From the NCBI RefSeq assembly GCF_015160855.1, contig NZ_CP063373.1, positions 6,572,001 to 6,636,000 of the forward strand: a stretch of 64,000 nucleotides of DNA, given 5' to 3'. Under the pieces are notes generated by a model. That model searched no databases. It was given only the letters and a program-made list of their open reading frames with translations, and was not told where the DNA came from. Source of the DNA: Streptomyces ferrugineus (GTDB taxonomy: Bacteria > Actinomycetota > Actinomycetes > Streptomycetales > Streptomycetaceae). Shown here one piece after another: positions 17,052-26,602 of this stretch. Made by a program: the position numbers and the translations under genes. Numbering within the stretch: position 1 is the first letter of the stretch; each line of letters starts with the position of its first letter.

Positions 17052-17936
17052 TCATGCCTCCGAGTCGAGGTGGTCCAGCACCAGGCGCGCGGTTTCGGTG
17101 GGCGTGCTCCCGACCCCGACGCCCACCGCTTCGAGCGCCTCCTTCTTCGCCGCGGCCGTACCGGACGATCCGGACACGATCGCGCCGGCGTGCCCCATGG
17201 TCTTGCCCTCGGGTGCGGTGAAGCCGGCGACGTAGCCGACGACCGGCTTGGTGACGTGGTCGCGGATGTACGCGGCCGCGCGTTCCTCCGCGTCGCCGCC
17301 GATCTCCCCGATGAGGACGATCAGTTCGGTGTCGGGGTCGTCCTGGAAGGCGGCCAGGCAGTCGATGTGGGTCGTGCCGACGACGGGGTCGCCGCCGATG
17401 CCGACGCAGGTGGAGAAGCCGATGTCACGCAGCTCGTACATGAGCTGGTAGGTGAGCGTGCCGGACTTGGAGACCAGGCCGATGCGGCCGGGCTTGGTGA
17501 TGTCGGGCGGGATGATGCCCGCGTTGGACTGGCCGGGGGTGATCAGGCCGGGGCAGTTGGGGCCGATGACGCGGGTGCCGCGCGCCTTCGCGTACGTGGT
17601 GAAGGCGACGGAGTCGTGGACCGGGATGCCCTCCGTGATCACGACGGCGAGTCCGATACCGGCGTCGGCGGCCTCGACGACGGCCGCCTTGGCGAAGGCG
17701 GGCGGCACGAAGACCACGGTCACGTCGGCGCCGGTCGCGCGCATGCCGTCGGCGACCGAGCCGAAGACGGGGACCGCTCGGTCATCGAAGTCGACGGTAC
17801 GGCCCGCCTTGCGCGGGTTGACGCCGCCGACGACGTTCGTGCCGGCGGCCAACATGCGCCGGGTGTGCTTCATGCCCTCGCCGCCGGTCATGCCCTGGAC
17901 GAGGACCTTGCTCTCCTTGGTGAGGTAGATGGCCAT
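17052..17936 (-). CDS. sucD: Succinyl-CoA-ligase-type CoA ligase, alpha subunit (accessory copy)
   Basis: A 294-residue alpha subunit. An N-terminal CoA-binding Rossmann fold has '[19 protein letters not shown]' and 'GGVNPRKAG', and the ligase domain carries the phosphohistidine in GHAGAIV and '[11 protein letters not shown]'. The enzyme interconverts succinate, CoA and NTP with succinyl-CoA, or acts on a similar dicarboxylate. Its ATG lies 14 bases after the beta-subunit stop. Since it is paired with oxalate genes it is probably a second, specialised copy rather than the TCA-cycle enzyme; whether it accepts oxalate is speculation. Confidence 0.88.
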   Translation of the reverse strand: MAIYLTKESKVLVQGMTGGEGMKHTRRMLAAGTNVVGGVNPRKAGRTVDFDDRAVPVFGSVADGMRATGADVTVVFVPPAFAKAAVVEAADAGIGLAVVITEGIPVHDSVAFTTYAKARGTRVIGPNCPGLITPGQSNAGIIPPDITKPGRIGLVSKSGTLTYQLMYELRDIGFSTCVGIGGDPVVGTTHIDCLAAFQDDPDTELIVLIGEIGGDAEERAAAYIRDHVTKPVVGYVAGFTAPEGKTMGHAGAIVSGSSGTAAAKKEALEAVGVGVGSTPTETARLVLDHLDSEA

Positions 17937-17950
17937 GTCGTCGTGTCTCC

Positions 17951-19084
17951 TCAGGCTGCTGCGGCGGCGAGTTGGGCGGCACGCAGAGCGGCGCCGTCCA
18001 TGGTGGTGGCCTGCTGGACCAGGGGGTGGGCGCGGTCGTCGAGGATGGCGCGGCCGCGGGCGGCGTTGTTGCCGTCGAGGCGTACGACGAGCGGCTTGGT
18101 CAACTGGACGCTGTCCAGGGCCTGCACGATGCCGTCGGCGACCGCGTCGCATGCGGTGATCCCGCCGAAGACGTTGACGAAGACCGACTTCACGGCCGGG
18201 TCGGAGAGGATGACGGAGAGACCGTCGGCCATGATCTGGGCCGATGCGCCGCCGCCGATGTCGAGGAAGTTGGCGGGGCGGGCGCCGCAGCCCGCGACCA
18301 CGTCGAGGGTGGACATGACGAGCCCGGCGCCGTTGCCGATGATGCCGACCTCGCCGTCGAGCTTGACGTAGTTGAGGCCCTTGGCCGCGGCTGCCGCCTC
18401 CAGGGCGTCGTCGTGCTCCACGTCGTCGGCGCCCCAGCGTGCCTGCCGGAAGCGGGCGTTGTCGTCGAGGGTGACCTTGCCGTCGAGGGCGAGGATTGGG
18501 CCCTGCCGGGTGCGCACGAGCGGGTTCACCTCGACGAGGAGGGCGTCCTCGCGGACCAGCACCTCCCACAGTCGTACGAGGACGTCGACGGTCTGCGGCG
18601 GCAGTCCGGCCGCCTCGGCGATCTCGCCCGCCTTCGCGGACGTGACGCCCTCGGCCGGGTCGATCGGGATGCGCGCGACGGCCTCGGGCCGCTCGGCGGC
18701 GACCTCCTCGATCTCCATACCGCCCTCGGCGGAGGCGATCGCGAGGAAACCGCCCGCCGCGCGGTCGAGTACATAGGACACGTAGAACTCGGTCTCGATG
18801 TCCACGGGCTGGGCCATCATCACCTTGCCGACCGTGTGGCCCTTGATGTCCATGCCGAGGATCTGGCGTGCCGTGATCTCTGCGGCTGCCGGGTCCGCGG
18901 CGAGCTTCACGCCGCCCGCCTTGCCGCGGCCGCCGGTCTTCACCTGCGCCTTGACCACTACTCGGCCGCCGAGTCGGCGTGCGATCTCGCGGGCTTCCTT
19001 GGGTGAGTCCGTCACCTCTGCCCGTGGCACCAAGATGCCGTGTTCCTCGAAGAGTTCCCTTGCCTGGTGTTCGTACAGGTCCAT
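17951..19084 (-). CDS. sucC: Succinyl-CoA-ligase-type CoA ligase, beta subunit (accessory copy)
   Basis: A 377-residue ATP-grasp beta subunit. It begins '[20 protein letters not shown]', has '[18 protein letters not shown]' for nucleotide binding, 'LLVEVNPLV' for metal binding and '[19 protein letters not shown]' near the C-terminus. The ATG at 19084 was chosen because the protein start matches SucC exactly; the longer open frame upstream crosses the divergent promoter. It is divergently transcribed from the decarboxylase gene, with a 144-base shared regulatory region containing a palindrome. Confidence 0.9.
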   Translation of the reverse strand: MDLYEHQARELFEEHGILVPRAEVTDSPKEAREIARRLGGRVVVKAQVKTGGRGKAGGVKLAADPAAAEITARQILGMDIKGHTVGKVMMAQPVDIETEFYVSYVLDRAAGGFLAIASAEGGMEIEEVAAERPEAVARIPIDPAEGVTSAKAGEIAEAAGLPPQTVDVLVRLWEVLVREDALLVEVNPLVRTRQGPILALDGKVTLDDNARFRQARWGADDVEHDDALEAAAAAKGLNYVKLDGEVGIIGNGAGLVMSTLDVVAGCGARPANFLDIGGGASAQIMADGLSVILSDPAVKSVFVNVFGGITACDAVADGIVQALDSVQLTKPLVVRLDGNNAARGRAILDDRAHPLVQQATTMDGAALRAAQLAAAAA

Positions 19085-19153
19085 TCCGGCTCCTGACTCA
19101 AAAGTGCCGCACGCCCCCTGGACACCACCCACCGGATGCGGGATAACAAGGTT

Positions 19154-19181
19154 CATACAGTATTCGTCGACTGTATGCAAT
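19154..19181. promoter_or_regulatory. Palindromic operator in the divergent oxalate promoter (candidate GntR site)
   Basis: CATACAGT and ACTGTATG form a perfect 8-bp inverted repeat with an eight-base spacer (19154-19177). The right arm extends to ACTGTATGCAAT (19170-19181), whose complement ATTGCATACAGT resembles motifs at 51075-51086 and 48326-48337. It lies between the divergent sucC-like and decarboxylase genes, about 50-75 bases from the latter. Such an arrangement fits an FCD-type GntR dimer controlling both directions. Confidence 0.55.
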
Positions 19182-19228
19182 GTACCGCGAGAGCCGTTCC
19201 ACCCCCTACGAAGGGACAGGACTTCGCC

Positions 19229-20911
19229 ATGCCCGACGACACCCAGGACGTCATTTCCGGTGGTCATCTCGTTGCCAAGGCGCTGAAGGCCGAGGGGGTC
19301 GACCGCATCTACACGTTGTGCGGCGGCCACATCATCGACATCTACGACGGCTGCGTCGACGAGGGCATCGAGGTCGTCGACGTCCGTCACGAGCAGGTCG
19401 CCGCCCACGCCGCCGACGGCTACGCACGCATCACCGGCAAGCCCGGCTGCGCGGTCGTCACCGCCGGCCCCGGCACCACCGACGCCGTCACCGGCGTCGC
19501 CAACGCCTTCCGCGCCGAGTCACCGATGCTGCTCATCGGCGGCCAGGGCGCCCTCACCCAGCACAAGATGGGGTCCCTGCAGGACCTGCCGCACGTCGAC
19601 ATGATGACGCCGATCACCAAGTTCGCGGCGGCCGTGCCGGACACGGCGCGCGCGGCGGACATGGTGTCCATGGCGTTCCGTGAGTGCTACCACGGCGCGC
19701 CCGGGCCCTCCTTCCTGGAGATCCCGCGCGACGTCCTCGACGCCAAGGTGCCCGCCGCCAAGGCGCGCGTGCCGAAGCAGGGCGCCTACCGCGCCTCCAC
19801 CCGCTCGGCCGGTGACCCCGAGGCCATCGAGAAGCTGGCCGACCTGCTGGTCCACGCCGAGAAGCCGGCCATCCTGCTCGGCAGCCAGGTGTGGACGACA
19901 CGCGGCACCGAGGCGGCCATCGAGCTGGTGCGCACCCTCAACATCCCCGCCTACATGAACGGCGCCGGCCGCGGCACCCTGGCGCCCGGCGACCCGCACC
20001 ACTTCCAGCTCTCGCGCCGGTACGCCTTCTCAGGCGCCGATGTCATCGTCATCGTCGGCACGCCCTTCGACTTCCGCATGGGCTACGGCAAGCGGCTGTC
20101 GCCGGACGCCACCGTCGTGCAGATCGACCTCGACTACCGCACCGTCGGCAAGAACCGCGACATCGACCTCGGGATCGTGGGCGACGCCGGGCTGGTGCTG
20201 AAGTCGGTGACCGAGGCGGCCTCCGGGCGTGTGAACGGCGGCGCGTCGAAGCGCAAGGAGTGGCTCGACGAGTTGCGCGCGGCCGAGCAGACCGCCATCG
20301 AGAAGCGGCTGCCGAGCCTCAAGTCGGACGCCTCGCCGATCCACCCGTACCGGCTGGTCAGCGAGATCAACGACTTCCTCACCGAGGACTCGATCTACAT
20401 CGGCGACGGCGGCGACATCGTCACCTTCTCCGGCCAGGTCGTGCAGCCCAAGTCGCCGGGCCACTGGATGGACCCGGGCCCGCTGGGCACGCTCGGCGTC
20501 GGGGTGCCGTTCGTGCTCGCGGCCAAGCAGGCGCGGCCCGACAAGGAGGTCGTCGCGCTCTTCGGCGACGGCGCGTTCTCCCTCACCGGCTGGGACTTCG
20601 AGACGCTCGTCCGCTACAACCTCCCCTTCGTCGGCATCGTCGGCAACAACTCCTCCATGAACCAGATCCGCTACGGCCAGGCCCAGAAGTACGGCATGGA
20701 GCGCGAGCGGGTCGGCAACACCCTCGGCGACGTCCACTACGACAAGTTCGCGCAGATGCTGGGCGGTTACGGCGAGGAGGTCCGTGACCCCGCCGACATC
20801 GGCCCGGCACTCAGGCGCGCCCGTGAGTCGGGCAAGCCGTCGCTGATCAACGTCTGGGTCGACCCGGACGCGTACGCCCCCGGAACCATGAACCAGACCA
20901 TGTACAAGTGA
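19229..20911 (+). CDS. oxc: Thiamine-diphosphate-dependent decarboxylase, probable oxalyl-CoA decarboxylase
   Basis: A 560-residue enzyme of the acetolactate-synthase superfamily with three domains. The N-terminal Pyr domain has the catalytic Glu in '[17 protein letters not shown]', then comes a central domain, and the C-terminal TPP domain has '[19 protein letters not shown]' to 'GNNSSMNQI' (the GDG...NN metal motif). The ATG at 19229 follows AAGGGACAGG. Family membership alone does not fix the substrate. Its 10-base spacing to a very convincing formyl-CoA:oxalate CoA-transferase makes oxalyl-CoA to formyl-CoA plus CO2 the best proposal. Other 2-oxoacyl substrates are possible. Confidence 0.72.
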   Translation: MPDDTQDVISGGHLVAKALKAEGVDRIYTLCGGHIIDIYDGCVDEGIEVVDVRHEQVAAHAADGYARITGKPGCAVVTAGPGTTDAVTGVANAFRAESPMLLIGGQGALTQHKMGSLQDLPHVDMMTPITKFAAAVPDTARAADMVSMAFRECYHGAPGPSFLEIPRDVLDAKVPAAKARVPKQGAYRASTRSAGDPEAIEKLADLLVHAEKPAILLGSQVWTTRGTEAAIELVRTLNIPAYMNGAGRGTLAPGDPHHFQLSRRYAFSGADVIVIVGTPFDFRMGYGKRLSPDATVVQIDLDYRTVGKNRDIDLGIVGDAGLVLKSVTEAASGRVNGGASKRKEWLDELRAAEQTAIEKRLPSLKSDASPIHPYRLVSEINDFLTEDSIYIGDGGDIVTFSGQVVQPKSPGHWMDPGPLGTLGVGVPFVLAAKQARPDKEVVALFGDGAFSLTGWDFETLVRYNLPFVGIVGNNSSMNQIRYGQAQKYGMERERVGNTLGDVHYDKFAQMLGGYGEEVRDPADIGPALRRARESGKPSLINVWVDPDAYAPGTMNQTMYK

Positions 20912-20921
20912 GGTGGCCTGC

Positions 20922-22172
20922 ATGACCGGCACGACGGGTACTCCGTCCAAGGCTCTCGAAGGCATCCGCGTCCTGGACATGACGCACGTCCAGTCCGGGC
21001 CCTCCGCGACCCAACTGCTCGCCTGGCTCGGCGCGGACGTCGTCAAGCTGGAGGCGCCGTCCGGGGACATCACGCGCAAGCAGTTGCGCGACCTCCCGGA
21101 CGTCGACTCGCTCTACTTCACGATGCTCAACTGCAACAAGCGGAGCATCACCCTCAACACCAAGACCGAGCGCGGCAAGGAGATCCTCACCGAGCTGATC
21201 CGGCGCTCCGACGTCATGGTCGAGAACTTCGGACCGGGCGCGGTCGACCGCATGGGCTTCACCTGGGACCGCATCCAGGAGATCAATCCGCGTATCGTCT
21301 ATGCCTCCATCAAGGGGTTCGGCGAGGGCCCGTACACCAACTTCAAGGCGTACGAGGTCGTCGCGCAGGCCATGGGCGGGTCGATGTCGACCACCGGTTT
21401 CGAGGACGGGCCGCCGCTGGCGACCGGAGCCCAGATCGGGGACTCGGGGACGGGTGTGCACGCCGTCGCGGGGATTCTCGCGGCGCTGTTCCAGCGCGAG
21501 AACACCGGGCGTGGGCAGCGGGTCAACGTGGCCATGCAGCACGCTGTACTCAACCTGTGCCGGGTGAAGCTGAGGGACCAGCAACGCCTGGCACACGGGC
21601 CGCTCGCTGAATATCCCAACGAGGACTTCGGCACCGAAGTTCCCCGCTCGGGAAACGCGTCCGGCGGCGGTCAGCCCGGCTGGGCGGTCAAGTGCGCGCC
21701 GGGCGGGCCCAACGACTACGTGTACGTCATCGTGCAGCCCGTCGGCTGGCAGCCGATCAGCGAGCTCATCGGCCGGCCCGAACTCGCCGACGACCCCGAG
21801 TGGGCGACGCCGGAGGCCCGGCTGCCCAAGCTCAACAAGATGTTCCAGCTGATCGAGGAGTGGTCCTCGACCCTGCCCAAGTGGGAGGTGCTGGAGAAGC
21901 TCAACGCCCACAACATCCCGTGCGGGCCGATCCTGTCCACCAAGGAGATCATCGAGGACTCCTCGCTGGTCGCCAACGAGATGGTCGTCACCGTGCCGCA
22001 CCCCGAGCGGGGCGAGTTCATGACCGTCGGCAGCCCGCTCAAGCTCTCCGACTCCCCCGTCGAGGTGTCCAGTTCGCCGCTGCTCGGCCAGCACAACGAA
22101 GAGGTCTACATCGGCGAGCTCGGCCTCGGCGACGAGGAAGTGCGCCTGCTCAAGTCGAACGGAGTGATCTGA
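20922..22172 (+). CDS. frc: Formyl-CoA:oxalate CoA-transferase
   Basis: A 416-residue family III CoA-transferase that moves CoA from formyl-CoA to oxalate. It closely follows the Oxalobacter enzyme along its length: '[20 protein letters not shown]', '[17 protein letters not shown]', '[19 protein letters not shown]', the catalytic Asp in '[12 protein letters not shown]' and the glycine loop 'GGGQPGW'. The ATG at 20922 has AGGTGG five bases upstream. It is in an operon with the TPP decarboxylase before it and the acyl-CoA ligase one base after it. Confidence 0.92.
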   Translation: MTGTTGTPSKALEGIRVLDMTHVQSGPSATQLLAWLGADVVKLEAPSGDITRKQLRDLPDVDSLYFTMLNCNKRSITLNTKTERGKEILTELIRRSDVMVENFGPGAVDRMGFTWDRIQEINPRIVYASIKGFGEGPYTNFKAYEVVAQAMGGSMSTTGFEDGPPLATGAQIGDSGTGVHAVAGILAALFQRENTGRGQRVNVAMQHAVLNLCRVKLRDQQRLAHGPLAEYPNEDFGTEVPRSGNASGGGQPGWAVKCAPGGPNDYVYVIVQPVGWQPISELIGRPELADDPEWATPEARLPKLNKMFQLIEEWSSTLPKWEVLEKLNAHNIPCGPILSTKEIIEDSSLVANEMVVTVPHPERGEFMTVGSPLKLSDSPVEVSSSPLLGQHNEEVYIGELGLGDEEVRLLKSNGVI

Positions 22173-22173
22173 C

Positions 22174-24321
22174 GTGATGGCCGAAGACCGGGTCCTGAGG
22201 GTGCGCACGCTCCTCGACTCCGTGCGGGCCGAGGGCCGTACGGCGCTGACCGCACCCGAGGGCAAGGTGATCGCCGACGCGTACGGGATCGCCGTACCGG
22301 GCGAGGAGCTCGCCACGGACGTCGACGAGGCGGTGGCCTACGCGGCGCGCTTCGGCGGGCCCGTGGTGATGAAGATCGTCTCGCCGGACATCCTGCACAA
22401 GACCGACGCGGGCGGCGTGATCGTCGGTGTCGAGGGGGCGACGGACGTACGGGCCGCCTTCCACAAGATCATCGACAACGCGCGCACCTACAACGCGGAT
22501 GCCCGCATCGAGGGCGTGCAGGTGCAGGAGCTGCTGCCGCAGGGGCAGGAGGTCATCGTCGGCGCGGTCACCGATCCGACGTTCGGCAAGGTCGTCGCCT
22601 TCGGCCTCGGCGGGGTCCTGGTCGAGGTCCTCAAGGACGTCACCTTCCGGCTCGCACCCGTGACCGCTGACGAGGCGCTGTCCATGCTGGACTCGATCCG
22701 GTCGGCGGAGATCCTGCGCGGGGTGCGCGGCCAGGCGGCGGTGGACCGGTGGGCGGTCGCCGAGCAGATCCGCCGGGTGTCGCAGCTGGTCGCGGACTTC
22801 CCGCAGATCGCCGAGGTCGACCTCAACCCGGTGATCGCCACCGCGGACGGCGCGGTCGCGGCCGACATCCGCGTGATCCTCTCCGAGACGCCCGTGAAGC
22901 CGCGCCGCCGCTACACGCGCGAGGAGATCCTCACCTCCATGCGCCGACTGATGCAGCCGTCGTCGGTCGCCGTCATCGGCGCGTCCAACGAGCAGGGCAA
23001 GATCGGCAACTCGGTCATGCGCAACCTCATCGACGGCGGCTTCGCCGGGGACATCCACCCGGTGAACCCCAAGGCCGATGACATTCTGGGCCGCAAGGCG
23101 TACAAGAGTGTCACGGACGTTCCCGGTGAGGTGGATGTGGCGGTCTTCGCTATCCCCGCCAAGTTCGTGGCCTCGGCCCTGGAGGAGGTGGGACGCAAGG
23201 GGATCCCGAACGCCGTGCTGATCCCCTCCGGGTTCGCGGAGACCGGTGAGCACGAACTCCAGGCGGAGATCGTCGCCATCGCCGAGCGGCACGGCGTCCG
23301 GCTGCTGGGCCCTAACATCTACGGCTACTACTCGACGTGGCAGGACCTGTGCGCCACGTTCTGCACGCCGTACGACGTCAAGGGCGGGGTGGCCCTGACC
23401 TCGCAGTCCGGCGGCATCGGGATGGCCATCCTGGGCTTCGCGCGGACCACGAAGACGGGTGTGTCGGCGATCGTCGGCCTCGGCAACAAGTCGGACCTGG
23501 ACGAGGACGATCTGCTGACCTGGTTCGGCGAGGACCCGCACACCGAGTGCATCGCGATGCACCTGGAGGACCTCAAGGACGGGCGTGCCTTCGTCGAGGC
23601 CGCGCGCGCGACCGTACCGAAGAAGCCGGTCGTCGTCCTCAAGGCGGGCCGCACGGCGGCGGGCGCCAAGGCGGCCGGCTCGCACACCGGAGCCCTCGCC
23701 GGCGACGACGCCGTGTACGACGACATCCTCCGGCAGGCCGGTGTCATCCGGGCGCCGGGGCTGAACGAGATGCTGGAGTACGCGCGCGCGTTGCCGGTGC
23801 TTCCCGCTCCCAAGGGCGACAACGTCGTGATCATCACCGGCGCCGGCGGCAGCGGGGTGCTGCTGTCGGACGCGGTGACCGACAACGGCCTGTCCCTGAT
23901 GGAGATCCCGCCGGACCTGGACGAGGCGTTCCGGAAGTTCATCCCGCCCTTCGGGGCGGCGGGCAACCCGGTCGACATCACGGGCGGCGAGCCGCCGTCG
24001 ACGTACGAGGCGACGATCCGGCTCGGTCTGGAGGATCCGCGCATCCACGCGCTGGTCCTGGGCTACTGGCACACGATCGTCACTCCCCCGATGGTCTTCG
24101 CGGAGCTCACCGCGCGCGTGGTGGCCGAATTCCGGGAGCGCGGCGTGCAGAAGCCCGTCGTCGCCTCGCTCGCGGGTGATGTCGAGGTCGAGGAGGCCTG
24201 CCAGTACCTGTACGAGCGGGGGGTCGTGGCGTACCCGTACACGACCGAGAAGCCGGTGGCCGTGCTGGGCGCCAAGTACCGGTGGGCGCGGGCGGCCGGA
24301 CTCCTGGGGGGCGGTTCATGA
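22174..24321 (+). CDS. Fused NDP-forming acyl-CoA ligase (acetate-CoA ligase type)
   Basis: A 715-residue fusion of the two subunits of ADP-forming acyl-CoA synthetase. First comes an ATP-grasp beta part (residues about 15-235, with 'VVMKIVSPDILHKTDAGGV' and 'EVDLNPV'). The CoA-binding/ligase alpha part follows (from about 265, with 'SSVAVIGASNEQGKIGN', 'LTSQSGGIGMAILGFA' and the phosphohistidine in 'GSHTGALAGDD'). Start is GTG 22174 or the adjacent ATG 22177. It would activate a carboxylic acid with ATP and CoA. In this operon it could make the first oxalyl-CoA or formyl-CoA to prime the transferase cycle, but that is inferred from context only. Confidence 0.82.
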   Translation: MMAEDRVLRVRTLLDSVRAEGRTALTAPEGKVIADAYGIAVPGEELATDVDEAVAYAARFGGPVVMKIVSPDILHKTDAGGVIVGVEGATDVRAAFHKIIDNARTYNADARIEGVQVQELLPQGQEVIVGAVTDPTFGKVVAFGLGGVLVEVLKDVTFRLAPVTADEALSMLDSIRSAEILRGVRGQAAVDRWAVAEQIRRVSQLVADFPQIAEVDLNPVIATADGAVAADIRVILSETPVKPRRRYTREEILTSMRRLMQPSSVAVIGASNEQGKIGNSVMRNLIDGGFAGDIHPVNPKADDILGRKAYKSVTDVPGEVDVAVFAIPAKFVASALEEVGRKGIPNAVLIPSGFAETGEHELQAEIVAIAERHGVRLLGPNIYGYYSTWQDLCATFCTPYDVKGGVALTSQSGGIGMAILGFARTTKTGVSAIVGLGNKSDLDEDDLLTWFGEDPHTECIAMHLEDLKDGRAFVEAARATVPKKPVVVLKAGRTAAGAKAAGSHTGALAGDDAVYDDILRQAGVIRAPGLNEMLEYARALPVLPAPKGDNVVIITGAGGSGVLLSDAVTDNGLSLMEIPPDLDEAFRKFIPPFGAAGNPVDITGGEPPSTYEATIRLGLEDPRIHALVLGYWHTIVTPPMVFAELTARVVAEFRERGVQKPVVASLAGDVEVEEACQYLYERGVVAYPYTTEKPVAVLGAKYRWARAAGLLGGGS

Positions 24322-24334
24322 GGTGAGGCAGCGG

Positions 24335-24367
24335 GGGGCCGGCCGACGGTGCGCGTCGGCCGGCCCC
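24335..24367 (+). terminator. Strong hairpin between acyl-CoA ligase and transporter genes
   Basis: A perfect 14-bp stem (GGGGCCGGCCGACG/CGTCGGCCGGCCCC) with a five-base loop, 14 bases after the ligase stop. It probably ends most of the oxc-frc-ligase transcript, so the transporter gene may have its own promoter in the 75 bases that follow. Confidence 0.7.
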
Positions 24368-24442
24368 GGGACCCGCGCGCGCACGAAAGGCAATGGACAG
24401 GGGGCGCTGGCCAGAACTTTCGACGCAAGGGGTGCAACTAAC

Positions 24443-25831
24443 GTGACAACCACCGACGTTACAAGGGTCGCCACCTACCGGGAGGTGACCGACAAGAACG
24501 GACGCGTCTACCGCATCGGCGAGTCCGACATCGACATCATGGGCCGCAAGCGCAAGTGGATGGTGATCCTGCCCTGGGTCGGCATGATGGGCATCTCCTC
24601 CGCCGAGTACGCGTTCGCGTCCGCCGAGGACACCCTGCACACGGCGCATCACTGGAACAGCATGCACATCTTCTGGATGATGACCGTGTGGGTCTTCTTC
24701 CAGGCCGCGGTGGCCTTCCCCGCGGGAAAACTGCGTGAGAGCGGCAAGCTGCCGGCCCGCTGGGCGATGATGTTCGGCGCGACGGGCACCCTGCTGGGCT
24801 ATCTGTCGCTGGCCTTCGCACCGCACGTCGTCGTCGCCTACATCGGCTTCAGCGTCTTCAGCGGCATGGGCGCGGGCATGGTGTACGCCACCTGCGTCAA
24901 CATGGTGGGCAAGTGGTATCCCGAGCGCAAGGGCGGCAAGACCGGCTTCGTCAACGGCGGTTTCGCCTACGGCTCGGTGCCCTTCGTCTTCATCTTCAAC
25001 GGCTACATGGACCTGACCAACTTCCGCTGGGTGCTGGTCTCGGTGGGCGTGTTCCTGGCCGGGATCGTCGCGTTCTCCGGCTTCTTCTTCAGGGACCCGC
25101 CGAAGAACTGGTGGCCCGCCGCGATCGACCCGCTCAACCCGCCGAAGGACCCGCGCGCGGCCCGCTCGCTGCGGATGAACCCGCCCGCGGTCCACCAGTA
25201 CTCCCCCAAGGAGGCGTGGAAGACCGGCCGGGTGGCCCTGATGTGGTTCTGTCTGGCGTGCACGTCCGGCGTGAACATCTTCGGTATCGCCTTCCAGGTG
25301 GACATCGGCGAGGAGGCCGGATTCGCGGGCGGGATCGTGGCCACGGCCATGTCCCTGAAGGCGATCGTCAACGGCACCGGCCGCGGTGTCATCGGCTGGC
25401 TCTCCGACCTGTACGGCCGCAAGCGGTGCCTGCTCTTCGTATGCCTCGTCCTGGGCCTCTCCCAGTACGGCATCCTCTGGTCGGCCGAGGCCAAGAACCT
25501 TCCGCTGTTCCTGGTCTTCTCCTCGGTCTCCGGCTTCGGCGGCGGCGCCATCTTCCCGATGTTCGCCGCGCTCACCGCCGACTACTTCGGTGAGAACAAC
25601 AACGCGTCCAACTACGGCATGGTCTACAGCGCCAAGCTGGTCTCCGGTCTGGGCGCCGGCATGGGTGCCGTGGTCGTCGGCGCCTGGGGACACTCCGGCG
25701 CGTTCATCCTGGCGGGCTCCATCTCGCTCTTCGCCGGCTGCATGGCGCTGTTCCTCAGCCCACCGGGACGCGACAAGGAAACGCGCCGTATCGCTCCCAA
25801 CCCGCAACCGCTCGGCGAGGACATGTCCTGA
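24443..25831 (+). CDS. OFA-family major facilitator transporter (oxalate/formate antiporter type)
   Basis: A 462-residue membrane carrier with twelve predicted helices in two halves. It shows 'MTVWVFFQAAVAFPAGKLRE', 'GMGAGMVYATCVNMVGKWYP' (the OFA-type GxGxG..Y.....KWFP element) and a charged middle loop with 'RDPPKNWWP', then a conserved 'GWLSDLYGRKR' turn. The GTG start follows AAGGGG. It probably exchanges external oxalate for internal formate, as the Oxalobacter OxlT model suggests. Its N-terminal cytoplasmic 'YREVTDKNGRVYRIGE' stretch is repeated in the broken copy just downstream. Confidence 0.85.
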   Translation: MTTTDVTRVATYREVTDKNGRVYRIGESDIDIMGRKRKWMVILPWVGMMGISSAEYAFASAEDTLHTAHHWNSMHIFWMMTVWVFFQAAVAFPAGKLRESGKLPARWAMMFGATGTLLGYLSLAFAPHVVVAYIGFSVFSGMGAGMVYATCVNMVGKWYPERKGGKTGFVNGGFAYGSVPFVFIFNGYMDLTNFRWVLVSVGVFLAGIVAFSGFFFRDPPKNWWPAAIDPLNPPKDPRAARSLRMNPPAVHQYSPKEAWKTGRVALMWFCLACTSGVNIFGIAFQVDIGEEAGFAGGIVATAMSLKAIVNGTGRGVIGWLSDLYGRKRCLLFVCLVLGLSQYGILWSAEAKNLPLFLVFSSVSGFGGGAIFPMFAALTADYFGENNNASNYGMVYSAKLVSGLGAGMGAVVVGAWGHSGAFILAGSISLFAGCMALFLSPPGRDKETRRIAPNPQPLGEDMS

Positions 25832-25832
25832 T

Positions 25833-26538
25833 ATGACGGCAGATCCATGCGCAGCAGACAGCTCGTCCGTCCCACCCGACGCCGCACACCGTCCCTACCG
25901 TGAGGTGACCGACGCGCGCGGGCGCGTCTACCGTGTCGGCGAGACCGACCGGGACATCCTCGGCCACTCCCGCACGTTCATGGTGTATCTCCCGTGGATC
26001 GCCATGATGGCCATCAGCGTCTTCGCATACGCGTACGGCTCCGCGCCGGACACCCTGTCCCACGCGCACGGCTGGACGCAGAGCAACACCTTCTGGATCC
26101 TCAGCGTCTGGGTGTTCTTCCAGGCCGGTGTCGCCTTCCCGGCGGGCCGGCTGCGGGAGAAGGCCATCCTGACGGCCCGCAGGGCCAGGTACCTGGGCTC
26201 GGGCATGTGTCTGCCATCAACATGGTCGGCCGCCGCTACATCATGATCGTCGTCCTCGGATGCGCGTTCTTCTTCAAGGACCCGCCGAAGAACTGGTGGC
26301 CCGCGGACGTCGATCCGCTGACCTACGCGGGCCGGGCATGCTGCCGCTGATGTGGCTGTCCGTCGTACTGACCGCAGGGGTGTCGATCTTCGGCGGCGGC
26401 CTGGGCTCCATGGTCGTCGCGGCCTGGGGCTACGACGGCGCCTGCGCGCTGGCCGGCGGCGTGTCGCTGGTGGCGGCGGCGATCGCGCTGCTGCTGCGGC
26501 AGCCGGGGCGGGCGGCGGCGCCGCATCCAGCGGGTTGA
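25833..26538 (+). pseudogene. Decayed second copy of the OFA transporter
   Basis: Starting two bases after the intact transporter, about 125 codons read 'YREVTDARGRVYRVGETDRD', 'FMVYLPWIAMMAISVFAYAY' and 'ILSVWVFFQAGVAFPAGRL', clearly parallel to the intact gene. Around 26200 the frame breaks. Further on, short stretches in other frames match later parts: 'INMVGRRY', 'CAFFFKDPPKNWWPADVDPL', and a last piece with 'MVVAAWGYDGACALAGGVSL'. Only about 700 of the expected about 1,400 bases remain, so several internal deletions have occurred. It is a tandem duplicate in decay and non-functional. Confidence 0.85.
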
Positions 26539-26549
26539 ACGATCGCGAA

Positions 26550-26590
26550 CCTGAGGAGGCCCTCCCCACCCCGGGGAGGGCCTCCTCAGG
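26550..26590. terminator. Bidirectional terminator closing the oxalate operon
   Basis: A perfect 18-bp stem (26550-26567 with 26573-26590) around the loop acccc. It lies between convergent genes, so it can terminate both the rightward transporter region and the leftward sugar-isomerase gene. Confidence 0.85.
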
Positions 26591-26602
26591 TCAGTACGGC
26601 CG

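Noticed and set aside
17052..19084. Housekeeping TCA-cycle succinyl-CoA ligase
   Set aside because: The pair is convincing as CoA ligase, but its position, divergent from oxalate genes and with a shared palindromic operator, argues for an accessory copy. I cannot exclude that it is the only one.
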